Shown here piece after piece: positions 17,687-27,900 of a stretch of 64,000 bases of DNA (position 1 is its first letter; each line of letters begins with the position of its first letter). The DNA comes from Saprospiraceae bacterium (GTDB taxonomy: Bacteria; Bacteroidota; Bacteroidia; Chitinophagales; Saprospiraceae). The stretch covers positions 62,001-126,000 of the forward strand of contig JANQPA010000012.1 of NCBI GenBank assembly GCA_028285545.1, read 5' to 3'. The position numbers and the translations under genes are program-made. The notes beneath the pieces are model-generated. The model was given only the letters and a program-made list of their open reading frames with translations, was not told the origin of the DNA and made no database searches.

Positions 17687-18839
17687 ATTTTTTCACACCA
17701 GATCCATTTGGAGAGGCTCTAAATTGAGAAGGTGTTTTGCCAGTATGCTGTTTAAATACTCTATTAAAAGAAGATTTACTATTGAATCCTGATTCGAAGC
17801 CAATGGAGAGAACGTTTTCTTTATTTTTAGCTGGATCAAGTAATAAGCGCTTGGCTTCTTTTACCCGGTAAGCATTTACAAACTCCGAAAAATTTTTATT
17901 GAGGACTTCGCTTAGCGTTTGAGATAAATAATACACTTTTATTTTTGTTAAAAGTTCGAGATCTCGAGGTGTTAGATTAGGATTTAGATAAGGCTTTTCC
18001 TTATCCATGACTTCCATTAAAGTATCAATATTACTTTTTAAATCGTCATCAGTTAAAGGGGAGTTTTTGTATTTTTTAGTGTTTTTTATTTTAATGTCTA
18101 TATACTCATTTTCTTTTTTAGAAAAATCAGGAACATTCCATAATAAAAAAGGATTTCTGATGAGTATTATGGAATTAATATAAACTAACAAGGAGGTAAA
18201 GAGGGCTGAAATAGTATCGGGATCAAGCTCCATTTCTATACCACTGTTCCATAGACTATCTAAAAAGAGGGCTGAAATGGCGATGAGAATAATAGAAATC
18301 AACAATCGTTTATGCCATATAATATTTCTCAAATTATTGATTGGAAAATCTTCCTTGTTCTTTTGCTTAGAAATGCGAATGACCAGGTATAAACTAAGGA
18401 TAAAATAACTAAAAGCAATAAGGCCTTTTGTTAGTGAAATAAAACCAGTGGTATCATAATTGGTATTCGCCAATTTATATGCACCGGATTGCAAATAAAA
18501 GGGCATCATGACTAAGGTAAACAACAAAAAAGGAAAGCCATGCAAAAGATCTTTTAAGACCAATTGCCTCTTTTTTTCAAGGATAAATAAAGTGTACAGA
18601 TAAACCAGTGGGGCTATAATTAAAAGCAGTCCATCTCCCAGGCTCATCAAATGTGGATATTTAAATTGAAGTAGGTTAAACTGCAAAAATTCCTCAAATA
18701 TCATCATCCCCAACAAAAGAACAATCACTCCATAAATTTGAGTAGCAGTTCGATTACCATTTTTTATACTTAATAGCGTAATACCTATTACAAATCCATT
18801 TATTGCTCCCAACAAAAGAAAAGTCTGAACCAGGTTCAT
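17685..18839 (-). CDS. Membrane-fused AraC-family regulator
   Basis: A 384-residue protein: about seven hydrophobic helices (1-240, starting MNLVQTFLLLGAINGFVIGITLL) joined to a C-terminal AraC helix-turn-helix domain. The DNA-binding end reads KVYYLSQTLSEVLNKNFSEFVNAYRVKEAKRLL, then NVLSIGFESGFNSKSSFNRVFKQHTGKTPSQF, the full AraC signature. This arrangement is common in Bacteroidota and presumably couples a membrane signal to DNA binding. Two relatives are at 47166 and 56297. Likely targets are the adjacent hydrolase or the M14 peptidase gene, by proximity only. Confidence 0.9.
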   Translation of the reverse strand: MNLVQTFLLLGAINGFVIGITLLSIKNGNRTATQIYGVIVLLLGMMIFEEFLQFNLLQFKYPHLMSLGDGLLLIIAPLVYLYTLFILEKKRQLVLKDLLHGFPFLLFTLVMMPFYLQSGAYKLANTNYDTTGFISLTKGLIAFSYFILSLYLVIRISKQKNKEDFPINNLRNIIWHKRLLISIILIAISALFLDSLWNSGIEMELDPDTISALFTSLLVYINSIILIRNPFLLWNVPDFSKKENEYIDIKIKNTKKYKNSPLTDDDLKSNIDTLMEVMDKEKPYLNPNLTPRDLELLTKIKVYYLSQTLSEVLNKNFSEFVNAYRVKEAKRLLLDPAKNKENVLSIGFESGFNSKSSFNRVFKQHTGKTPSQFRASPNGSGVKK

Positions 18840-18871
18840 GGCAAACAGTTTATTTCAGGTGATCCATATTC

Positions 18872-18961
18872 AATATCAATAGCAATAGCAATAGCAATAG
18901 CAATTTACACAAAACATTGATATTGACATTGCTATTGCTATTGATATTGACATTGATATTG
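18872..18961. repeat. Hexamer micro-repeat hairpin (CAATAG / ATTGAT family), copy 1
   Basis: The left arm is AATATC followed by four CAATAG-type units (18872-18904). The right arm (18916-18961) holds the opposite orientation, ATTGATATTGACATTGCT and similar units. The two can pair along most of their length. The right arm ends 4 bases before the M14 gene stop. A one-sided relative lies at 21833-21866, so both ends of the M14 gene carry this repeat. Confidence 0.75.
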
Positions 18962-18964
18962 CCC

Positions 18965-21637
18965 TCACTTTCTTTTTCCAGGGGTACTCCAAAATACCTC
19001 AGAGGGTTGCTGCTGCTTTGAAAGTTCTCCCCCATACAAAAGGGCGTTAAATAAAACTCTGAAGGTGCCCATGGGCTGCCCTCGCCATTGTGGACGAAAA
19101 CCCAGCAGTACAACATGTCCTTGGCCATGATGCACATCCAATGCAGCTGCATATGCATTCAAATATTTACTTCCCAGCAAATATCCTGATAGTAAAGGAG
19201 ATCCATTGTCTTGATATTTTGCCAAGGCTTGACCACTAAATCCTTCTTTAGTATCAAAAACGGGGCTTCCATACACAAAAACCTTAGCTTTTTCAGGCAT
19301 TCCGGACATGATCGGATGAGAGGTATTGGCTTCTACTTCCATAATTGATCCACCCGTAAAAAAATCTTTTCTGGCCAAAGTATCTACTACATTAGCAACC
19401 GGTAAATGGAGCTCCTTAATGGCAAAATTACTACTCTGATTCATACAGATCAATGTGCCTCCATTATTTACAAAAGCATTTAGGTTACGCACCCCCTGCC
19501 CTTTCAAACCTCCCGCATATCTTGGAGGTGCTTGTCCATTGGAGTAACCATTCATAATGAGTGAAGGCCATTCGGAAGCCATAAGGATGACATCAAATCG
19601 ATCATTTAGGTTACCAGCAACAAAATCAGCATTTCTTATCCTGGTATAGGAAATTTGGAAATTATCCAGCAACCAGCGAGTCCACCCCATATCCATGCTG
19701 GCTCTCCAGGGCTCATAGATGGCAATTCTGGCCTGGATGTCTATTCCAGCTGAACCAGAACTTAATTCAAGATTCACAGCATAATCCTCAATCCACTGAT
19801 CAATTTGATCCCTGGAAGCTCCTCTTATGACATATTTATTTTTTTGCTGGTCAAAACTAACTTGCAACTGCTTGTTCAAGGCTTCTGATATGATTCGAAA
19901 TACATTATTTTCTTTAGGATCCAAAAGTAAAAGGGAGCCACTCCCCCTTAAACTCCCAGGTAAAGGCTTAATTCCAGCAGCCATCCCATTGGTATTAAAA
20001 CCAGCTCCCGGAGCAAAATCTACCTTACTTAAATCTTCCGTTATCTCTTGATCCCAATCGATCGACTGGCCAGCTACACGTTTTATGGACTCTCTCAGTT
20101 TCTCCGAAATAGGGCTCATTGCTGCTGTTATATTTAATTCAAACTGGAAAGGGAGTGTCCATCCAGCTGCATCGTAGGGTTGCTCTGGTGGGCCGCCTGG
20201 AAATTCACGTAGATCAGGGTATTCCTGGACATCTAACAACTGTCTGGCCAATTCTCCAAACTCCTGGTCCATTAAAATAACCCAGGTGCCTTTGGGATAG
20301 AAGATGCCATCGAAGGTTATGTCCTGATCTGTTTGAGATATTTCTATACCATTGAAGGCCAATCTTCTCAACAATTCAACCGGACGGGCAGGGTCTCTTT
20401 GTTTTTGTGGAATAAAATAAGCGTAGGGAGGTTCATTTCTGTATTTATTGATGGTATTGTATCCGGCCTGGTATTTATTAAACAATAATACATCTGCATA
20501 TTTTGAAGCATAATCCAAGACTGCAATGGAGGCTGTTTGCATATAAGTAACCGCATCGGCTAGTCGCCACCATCCTCCTTTCCAGGGACTCGAATAAAGA
20601 GATTCCAATCTAAAACCTCTTCGATCCCTGGGAAAATCATTAATGGTATAAAAATAGGGTGTGGCGTATCGATACAAAGCTGTTTCTGTCCAAAATGAAG
20701 GAATATTCTGTAATACCGGTAGGTAGTCAATATATCCAGGATACCAAGCATCAAAGCCTTTGCCCATATGGACAGCCCCGGTTAATCCTTCTGTTTCCAG
20801 TTCTTGAGCAATAGCCATCCCGATCATATTAACTTCTCTGGCTACCAAAGGAGGTGTTTGGGGAGCTACCGGCTCTGCAAAAGGAGGCAACCATATTCTG
20901 GTGGGAAAAGGAGAAGATTGATGATGAACATGAATGATATTAGGTTCCCACTCACGCCATATACGACCTACATGTCGGGACTCCAGCATATTGACCATAT
21001 AGGCATCCCGGTTATTATCATGCCCAACATATTTTTGGTAAAGCCAGGGAACTGTCGTCACTTCATAAGGAGTGCCTACATTTTGTTTGTACCAATTGAC
21101 CACAATATCCTGTCCATCTGGATTAAGGGTAGGCCACAAAAGAAGAATGACATCATCGAGAATTCTCTTTACCCTTTCGTCTTCTGGATTGCTCAGAAGA
21201 TAATGAGCCAGTGAAATGGTATGCTGTGCTCCTGCCACCTCAGAGGCATGCAGGCCTCCATCAATGTGGACGATGGGTTTGCCTTCTTTTGACAGGCGTT
21301 TAGCTTCTTCCCTACTTAGGCCTTTAGGGTGGGCCAGGCGCTGCGATATTTCAATATACCTATCTACATTTTCAAGGTTTTCTTTGGAAGAAATAACAGA
21401 ATAATACCAGGGGCGGCCTTCGGAAGTTTTGCCAAGATACCTCATGGTTAGAAGGTCACTTACCTCATCTAATTTTTGGAAATAAGCCAAAGACTCTTCA
21501 TAATCTACCAGCTTAAAATCTGCTCCGATTTTAAAGCCAAAGGTCTCTTCTGGACTTGGGATAGAAGAATTTTGAGAGGAAAGGATATTTGATATAAGCA
21601 GAAAAAATAAGGATAATATCGAAAAAAGGTTTCTCAT
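18965..21637 (-). CDS. M14-family zinc carboxypeptidase, secreted
   Basis: An 890-residue exported protein (signal about 1-21, ending ILSSQ). The M14 zinc site is visible as HIDGGLHASEVAG, with His130 and Glu133 in the HxxE motif; NPDGQD and the later HVHHQSSPFPTRIW give the Asn/Arg and third-ligand region. The long C-terminal half contains a GATase-like segment (RFDVILMASEWPSLIMNGY). Bacteroidota proteins of this shape are annotated as M14 peptidases, and many have an unknown substrate. Adjacent genes encode exported hydrolases and propeller proteins, suggesting turnover of peptides outside the cytoplasm. Confidence 0.9.
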   Translation of the reverse strand: MRNLFSILSLFFLLISNILSSQNSSIPSPEETFGFKIGADFKLVDYEESLAYFQKLDEVSDLLTMRYLGKTSEGRPWYYSVISSKENLENVDRYIEISQRLAHPKGLSREEAKRLSKEGKPIVHIDGGLHASEVAGAQHTISLAHYLLSNPEDERVKRILDDVILLLWPTLNPDGQDIVVNWYKQNVGTPYEVTTVPWLYQKYVGHDNNRDAYMVNMLESRHVGRIWREWEPNIIHVHHQSSPFPTRIWLPPFAEPVAPQTPPLVAREVNMIGMAIAQELETEGLTGAVHMGKGFDAWYPGYIDYLPVLQNIPSFWTETALYRYATPYFYTINDFPRDRRGFRLESLYSSPWKGGWWRLADAVTYMQTASIAVLDYASKYADVLLFNKYQAGYNTINKYRNEPPYAYFIPQKQRDPARPVELLRRLAFNGIEISQTDQDITFDGIFYPKGTWVILMDQEFGELARQLLDVQEYPDLREFPGGPPEQPYDAAGWTLPFQFELNITAAMSPISEKLRESIKRVAGQSIDWDQEITEDLSKVDFAPGAGFNTNGMAAGIKPLPGSLRGSGSLLLLDPKENNVFRIISEALNKQLQVSFDQQKNKYVIRGASRDQIDQWIEDYAVNLELSSGSAGIDIQARIAIYEPWRASMDMGWTRWLLDNFQISYTRIRNADFVAGNLNDRFDVILMASEWPSLIMNGYSNGQAPPRYAGGLKGQGVRNLNAFVNNGGTLICMNQSSNFAIKELHLPVANVVDTLARKDFFTGGSIMEVEANTSHPIMSGMPEKAKVFVYGSPVFDTKEGFSGQALAKYQDNGSPLLSGYLLGSKYLNAYAAALDVHHGQGHVVLLGFRPQWRGQPMGTFRVLFNALLYGGELSKQQQPSEVFWSTPGKRK

Positions 21638-21832
21638 GATATACCATTAATTTATGAAGGGCTATAGTGTTAGAATGATTACTTCAGGTTGAGAATACCT
21701 AAATATACATACCATTCTGCAAAAGGGTTTTCCAAACCTTAAAGTCGATTCAATAGCTTACCAATCCCTACATTTCATTTCGGGCTTAGTAATCTATTTT
21801 CAAACCAAATTTTATTTATCCATGCAATAAAA

Positions 21833-21866
21833 CCATTGCCATTGATATTGATATTGACATTGATAC
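21833..21866. repeat. Hexamer micro-repeat (ATTGAT family), copy 2
   Basis: Five tandem units of CCATTG/ATTGAT/ATTGAC type (CCATTGCCATTGATATTG onwards) in one orientation, directly after the stop of the DUF4350 gene. It matches the right arm at 18916-18961. No good second arm is present beyond GCAATAAAACCATTGC. Confidence 0.65.
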
Positions 21867-21868
21867 TC

Positions 21869-22789
21869 TTATTTCAATAGCCAATCCAACAAATTAACGA
21901 TGAAGTCAATATTGTGTGGAGCTTTGTCGTGATTATATCCAAAATAGCCGTTATTATCAATTTTTTGAGAGGTAAACATGGCTGCTTCCCCAAAAACGGC
22001 AATTTTTCCTTTTCCATACTGTAATACCGCCCCATGTGATAACCCTTCAGCTGAAAACTTTGGTGCATCTTTAGCATAGGGTTTTCCGGATTCCTGAACC
22101 ATATAAACATCGTGGTCTGAATCAAAAGTAAAAATTCCAATGGCCTCCTGAGGCTTCCAAAATGCAGAACCAGTAAAAGTGGCAATGGAGTCAATATTAT
22201 TAGTAATCATATGCTCTCCCAATGTTTCATTCTCCTTTTTGAATTGAGAAGGCCATCTACTTCGGTCATTTATTTCTGCGTAACCATTAAAAAAGAAAAA
22301 ACCGAAAGATTTTGCTAACTCGTTCACGCATCCAGGAAAAGGCATGTGGTCTGAAATAAGCAGCAAACTACCGCCTTCATACACCCATTCATTCAACTTC
22401 TTAATTTCTGAGGTAGAAAAAGCGGATCGATTAGGTAAAACCCAGGGAGCATCGGCTTCATGTAATAGGGCCGTTATGCTATCGGCTGCATTGGAAATAA
22501 CAATAAATTCTTTTTTTTCTAAGCCTTCAGCACTGAATTTTTGATGATTGGCTTCCACTTTTAGCCCTAATCTCCTTAGTAATTTGGTAAAGCCACAATA
22601 TCGGCCGTCCATAGTATGGAAATTGTAATGAGCTTCGTCGATATATACCGTTTTATTGGTTTTTATCTTTTGGTGTCGAGGCTGTAATTGGACATCGAAG
22701 TCTTTATCGCATTCTTGCTGTGCAAAGCCCGAAAGGACCATAAGCATAAAAGATAAAAGGGTGATTATCCTTTTTTGAAATGAAATCAT
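21869..22789 (-). CDS. Secreted DUF4350-like protein
   Basis: About 306 residues from the ATG at 22789, which opens a signal peptide (MISFQKRIITLLSFMLMVLS, ending GFAQ). A frame from 22867 would overlap the upstream gene. The body has a DUF4350 / GATase-like fold: TVYIDEAHYNFHTMDGRY, a central EFIVISNAADS strand, LNEWVYEGGSLLLISDHMPFPG and the later GKGKIAVFGEAAMF. Such proteins lack a clear catalytic triad and may bind ligands. It lies 25 bases after the lipoprotein hydrolase on the same strand, so they share an operon. Confidence 0.78.
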   Translation of the reverse strand: MISFQKRIITLLSFMLMVLSGFAQQECDKDFDVQLQPRHQKIKTNKTVYIDEAHYNFHTMDGRYCGFTKLLRRLGLKVEANHQKFSAEGLEKKEFIVISNAADSITALLHEADAPWVLPNRSAFSTSEIKKLNEWVYEGGSLLLISDHMPFPGCVNELAKSFGFFFFNGYAEINDRSRWPSQFKKENETLGEHMITNNIDSIATFTGSAFWKPQEAIGIFTFDSDHDVYMVQESGKPYAKDAPKFSAEGLSHGAVLQYGKGKIAVFGEAAMFTSQKIDNNGYFGYNHDKAPHNIDFIVNLLDWLLK

Positions 22790-22814
22790 AGAAGGGTGAA
22801 TCTTGAAAAACAAA

Positions 22815-23726
22815 TTAAAATTTAACAATACTTTTTTGCACATCCTCCAGCATTTTAAAGGAATCATGGGCTACATTTTCGACAATCATCATTTTGATTT
22901 TCCCTTGATTTTCTCCTGCCAGATGATTCATGGCCTTCATCCAGTCTTGCGCTCGAGTCAAACGATTATTACCAATATGTCCCTCTTTGGCCGACCTCTG
23001 CATTGTGTCAATTGAACCAACAAAAATATGGATGGGCAGGGAGGAAACAGCTTCAACAGCTTGGCCCAATTGTGGTTGAAAAGTCATTCCCGCAGATTTT
23101 TCTTTATCTAATTTTATGTCTTGAACGCCATTAAATAAAGAATCTCTTAGGATGGGTTTAAAGCCATAAGGCCAGGCTATGGTTTCATCAGGGAAGGGAT
23201 AAGTACTGGGTGCGCTGATGATAGCACCATAAAGTTTGTCAGCATTACATACAGCAAATCTTACTGCAAATTGCCCGCCCGCAGAATGACCATAAATAAT
23301 AAACTTTTGCTCATAGTTTTTGATGTATTTTTCTCCGTATAAATCAGCCAACTGAATAATGTAATCTCCGGGGTCAATAATTTTCCCAAAAAGACGCCGA
23401 TATCCGGCAAAATCTCCAGATCCCATTTGAGGAACCAAAAGGATCATTTGGTTTTTTTCAGCAAATGCCCTCCATTCATTAACATAATTCAAGGTATGGC
23501 TTCTTAATTGTTCACTGGTGCGGGAATCATCAGGCCAGGGATATCCATGCATAAGCACCAACACTTTTTGAGGAGATGGAGGGATAAAAAGAGCATATTC
23601 TCCATATTCATCTTTGATGCTGTCTACTATTGCAGCATTTTTTTTACATCCACCAGCAAGTAAAAGAGAGATGAAAATGGACAAAAGAAAGAAAGGCCTG
23701 TAACGAGAATTATAGGTGCTTTTCAT
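22815..23726 (-). CDS. Alpha/beta-hydrolase lipoprotein (esterase-like)
   Basis: A 303-residue lipoprotein with lipobox LLAGGC near residue 27. The hydrolase core shows KVLVLMHGYPWPDDSR, the nucleophile elbow FIIYGHSAGGQFAVR (Ser in GHSAGG), the Asp strand LPIHIFVGSIDTMQ and the His region MIVENVAHDSFK. This is the PHB-depolymerase/esterase type of alpha/beta-hydrolase. It lies 45 bases after the propeller gene and 25 before the DUF4350 gene. The substrate is unknown. Confidence 0.88.
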   Translation of the reverse strand: MKSTYNSRYRPFFLLSIFISLLLAGGCKKNAAIVDSIKDEYGEYALFIPPSPQKVLVLMHGYPWPDDSRTSEQLRSHTLNYVNEWRAFAEKNQMILLVPQMGSGDFAGYRRLFGKIIDPGDYIIQLADLYGEKYIKNYEQKFIIYGHSAGGQFAVRFAVCNADKLYGAIISAPSTYPFPDETIAWPYGFKPILRDSLFNGVQDIKLDKEKSAGMTFQPQLGQAVEAVSSLPIHIFVGSIDTMQRSAKEGHIGNNRLTRAQDWMKAMNHLAGENQGKIKMMIVENVAHDSFKMLEDVQKSIVKF

Positions 23727-23771
23727 AAACTAGTGAGTGATTTTTAGTGTCTTGAATAGCACTAAAATAAA

Positions 23772-24665
23772 TTAATTCTTCCGATGGGTCGAGTCGAAAG
23801 TAAGTCGGGTGACCTTTTTTGTTGCGATTTCCATTACATATATCTCATAATTTCCAGTATCTCTATTGGAAGCAAATGCAAGAAATTGGCCATCTGGAGA
23901 AACGGCTCCCTGGGTATTATTCCCTTTACCTTGGGTTAATTGTGTAATAACCTTTTGGTCAAAATCCCAGAAATAAATATTATTGCTGGCTTTTTTTCCC
24001 ATAAAAATAATGGCGCTTCCATCCGATGACCATGAAGGACCATATTCGTTAAAGGCATCTGTAAGCTTTTTTTGATCAGATCCATCCAGATTCATGGTGA
24101 AAATTGCGGTTTCTTTACCTAATTCTCCTCTAATAAAAACCAATTTAGATTTGTCTGGAGAAACGGAGGGTGTAAAATCTCTTAAGGGATTGTTTGTGAG
24201 TTGTTGTTCAATTCCTGAATTTAGGTCAAGAGTATAAATTTCAAAGTTGCCGGATTTATTTGAATTATAAACGATGGTTGAATTATCAATCCAATTGGGA
24301 TCTTCATTCTTTGCTTCATCATCAGTAATCTGCTTTTCTTCTAAGCTTAATAGATCATAGACAAAAATATTCCTAGATTGGGCTCCACCTGAAAAATATA
24401 TTAGTTTCTTACCATCAGGAGAAAATTTAGGCAGAGCATCTGACCGATTATTATGGGTTATTCTCGTATGGGTAGAATCAATGAGATTATAGATATAAAT
24501 CTCATTATTGCCATCTCTACTGGAATAGTAAACAATCCTATTACCATCGGGAGACCAATCAGGTCCAAAACTTCTGATCTTTTGTGCTGCAGAAGGTTGT
24601 GTCATCAATATCATTAAAACCACCACTAGTCGTGTATAGACATAAGTAATCGGAGTATGAATCAT
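23772..24665 (-). CDS. Secreted TolB-like beta-propeller protein
   Basis: A 297-residue protein with an N-terminal signal (about 1-27, ending PSAAQ). It is made of PD40 / WD40-like blades of the form WSPDGNRIVYYSSRDGNNEIYIYN, repeated about six times, each with the SPDG or SPDK turn. No enzymatic motif is visible, so it is probably a binding scaffold in the periplasm. It begins the operon PD40-hydrolase-DUF4350 and is divergent from the hybrid regulator at 24940. Confidence 0.88.
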   Translation of the reverse strand: MIHTPITYVYTRLVVVLMILMTQPSAAQKIRSFGPDWSPDGNRIVYYSSRDGNNEIYIYNLIDSTHTRITHNNRSDALPKFSPDGKKLIYFSGGAQSRNIFVYDLLSLEEKQITDDEAKNEDPNWIDNSTIVYNSNKSGNFEIYTLDLNSGIEQQLTNNPLRDFTPSVSPDKSKLVFIRGELGKETAIFTMNLDGSDQKKLTDAFNEYGPSWSSDGSAIIFMGKKASNNIYFWDFDQKVITQLTQGKGNNTQGAVSPDGQFLAFASNRDTGNYEIYVMEIATKKVTRLTFDSTHRKN

Positions 24666-24720
24666 GTTTATTGCTTTTGACTTAACACTAAGTATTTTTC
24701 TGAATTTGAAAAAATCAAAC

Positions 24721-24746
24721 TAGTATTTCTGCTGGCAGAAATACTA
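24721..24746. repeat. 12-bp inverted repeat in the divergent gap
   Basis: TAGTATTTCTGC (24721-24732) pairs perfectly with GCAGAAATACTA (24735-24746) around two bases. It lies between the propeller gene and the hybrid regulator, just before a possible 28-codon ORF. It could be a dimer operator or the hairpin end of the propeller operon leader. Confidence 0.6.
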
Positions 24747-24833
24747 ATGGAAATGAAAAAAGCCAAAGTAATGGGAAGATTATCTTGGGGCGCTCTATTT
24801 AAGGGAATGACACTTGTTTATTCTATTTCATAA
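24747..24833 (+). CDS. Possible 28-residue peptide (contains the repeated ALFKGM segment)
   Basis: A short ORF beginning MEMKKAKVMGRLSWGALFKG and ending SIS before TAA. The coding segment for GALFKGMTL is the second copy of the 24-base repeat also found at 17663-17686; the two differences are one synonymous change and one Ala/Thr change in that frame. It lies 106 bases before the hybrid regulator. I see no ribosome binding site, and nothing else shows translation, so treat this as a candidate only. Confidence 0.25.
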   Translation: MEMKKAKVMGRLSWGALFKGMTLVYSIS

Positions 24834-24939
24834 GAAAATTTAAAGCGCTTATAGCTATTGCAAGCTGGCACAACTTCATAATTCTTTTTATTTTAAGCTA
24901 CAATTTCTAGCCTAAACAATTAAACGAAAATAAAACCTT

Positions 24940-27900
24940 TTGAGAATCTTACTCACATATGGTTTGTTTTTATATGCGACTTTTTGTCTCGCCCAGTCTT
25001 TCAATGGTAATATCAAAATAGAGAACATCACTTTTCCAGAAGGGAATCAACTAGCCTATGCTGTTGATATTGCTCAAGACAGTACAGGCTTGATCTGGAT
25101 GAGAGCCGACTGGGACTTTTACACCTATGATGGCCATACTCTTTCCAGAATAAATCCTGAGGTAATGGGTTTTCCTCAGCCGAACACTCGTAAGATGTTT
25201 GCATCTGATACCCATCCTTATTTTTACATGGTACGAGATAGTCTGATTGTTTTTGATCCCGTACGGAGAAAAATAGTTCGAAAAACCTTACCAATCACTA
25301 ATATAGATATTAGTACAGATAACGTCGTGTGGGGAATTAGGGGAGAGAATGGCGCTAGAGGAATTTTTAGGTCTGCGAATGGAAAACCTTTTCAGAAGAT
25401 AGATTCTTTAAAATTTAATTGGTATTTCGATGTAACGCTGGTTAGAGGAGAGCATTTTTTTGTTAAATGCAGAGATCGCATTGAAACATTTGATTCCTCG
25501 GGAAGAGTAAAGATCTATTCATTTCCCCCCGGAGTAGATCCTGTTATGCCCAGCATGGTACAAGATAAAGACAATACCATTTGGGTGATTCACAGCCCTG
25601 ATCGTTCAAAAGACCAATATGGTGTATATTACCTAAAAGAGGGACAAGATGAATTTGTCCGCTTACCAGAAGGTCATCGTTTTCCACAAGAAAAAAAAGA
25701 AGGGCATTTATTCTCTGATGGAGAATATATATGGCATCGCGGATATCCATTTAGTTTGTCAAGATTAAATATTAACACAGGCATTTTTGAAAATTTTACC
25801 GATAAAATAATTGGACAGAGCCACAACTTTCCATTCTATAATAGCACCCTTTTGAATGTTTTTCGAGATCGATCTGGAGAAAGATGGTTAACTACTCGTG
25901 CAGGTGTTGTAAAACTCACAATTGAAGAAGACATCTTTCAACCCTATCATATTGAACAAGATCAACTGGGCTGCCCTGATGGCAACTGTCTGATAAAAGG
26001 AGTCACTGAAGATGAAGCTGGAAACATTTATTTTTCCTATGACGGAGGAATTAGGGTTCTCGATCCGCAAACCGGCCAGACTAGATTACTTTCATTAAAT
26101 ATTCCCCCCCAAACCCAAAAGGTACATGGCCTGACCTATTCTCAAGGAACTTTATTCTGGAATGAATATGCTATAGACCTAAAAACTGGTCAAAGTCGTA
26201 AACTTTTTCCTTCTTCCAATTACAATTATTTAACTCATGGCCTCGACGACGAGGAAAATATTCTTTGGATTGGCGTCAACGACTTCCCATTTGAACTTTA
26301 TCAGTATGATATTCAAGATCAAGAATTGGAAACGATCCATTTGAATGATACCCTGTTTGCTAATTTGAATTGTGAGATCAGGCAAATACATATTAGTCCC
26401 TCTTCAAGGACAGTATTTTTATCTGTATGGCTAAGAGGCTTGCTCGAATTTGATTTAAACGGTGAATTCCGGAATCTATATACCTTTTCTAATATGTACG
26501 GCCTGCATGAAGATAAAGCAGCCAATCTATGGTTTGGAAGAGGGAGTGAATCAGGTTTGTATAAAATGGATTTAAAAACAAAGAAAATCACTGAATTTCC
26601 ATATCAGATAAATTCTTTTACCGGGACTTTAAAAAGGGTATTTCGTGTATTGCCCGGAAAAGGCGATTTTCTATGGTTGGTCACTGAAAAAGGCACCTTG
26701 AGGTTAAATGGAAAAAATGGAGAATTAACCCCATTTCCGATGTTTCCAACCTTATCAGAAATGGGCTTTCATCTTCTTCCAGGCTATACTTCCCAGGATG
26801 GTACCTTATATATTGGCACTTCTAATGGTAAAATACATGCTTTTGATCCGGAAATGCTTTATAAAAAAGGAGGATTTGATCAGCGATTTCCAGTCGCCAT
26901 CACCAGGCTTGAATTTTTTAATGAAAAACAAGATTCTTTATTTATTCAACAAAATAACCTGGCTGATCTATCAGAAATTCATCTTAGCCATCGGGATCGT
27001 TATTTCAACCTTGAGTTTTTTGTGCCCGATTTTCGGAATAGCGATCAACTCCTTTATTCTCATTGGTTAGAGGGGTATGAAAAAGATTGGAGCACACCCA
27101 GCAGAATTAACCAATTGCGATATGAAAACCTCCCTCCAGGTGGCTACACCTTATATATTCGTGGTGGTCTGACTCCTGAGTATTTTGAATCCTCGGAATA
27201 TACCTTAAAAGTAATAGTTGCCCAGGCATGGTATACCACCTTGTGGGCATGGACAGTCTATTCAATTATTGTTCTTCTAGTAGGATATCTCTTGTTTAGA
27301 TATTTATTGAAACAAAGAATGGAAAAAGCAGAAGCCAGGAGAATTAAAGAATTAGATGGCCTAAAATCTCGATTATACACCAATATCACGCATGAATTCA
27401 GGACTCCCCTAACTGTAATTATGGGCATTGCGGATAATATCAAAGGACATTCACAAGAAAAACAGCTAATCCAGCGAAATAGTGAAAACTTATTGCGGCT
27501 GATTAATCAATTACTAGATTTATCCAAACTAGATTCTGGGATGCTGAAAATAGATGCCGTTCAAGCCGATATCATTAACTACCTGCAATACATTACAGAA
27601 TCCTTTTATTCCATGGCCAAAGAAAAACAAATACGCCTAACTTTTTACCCTGAGGTCAAGGAGTTGTTAATGGATTTTGATGCTGAAAAAATTCAGCATA
27701 TTATTTATAATCTCTTATCGAATGCCATTAAATATACTCCGGAGGAGGGAAAGGTTATTCTTCATGTTCGAAAACTTAAGCAGAGAGAGCAAGATTGGTT
27801 ACAAATAAAGGTTAGTGATACCGGAAAAGGAATTGATAAAAAGGATCTACCTCATATTTTTGATCGCTTTTATCAGGTGGAAAAAATAGCTGGCGAAGGA

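Noticed and set aside
18872..18961. Possible CRISPR-like tandem array
   Set aside because: Units are 6 bases with no spacers, and no cas genes are near; it is a micro-repeat hairpin.
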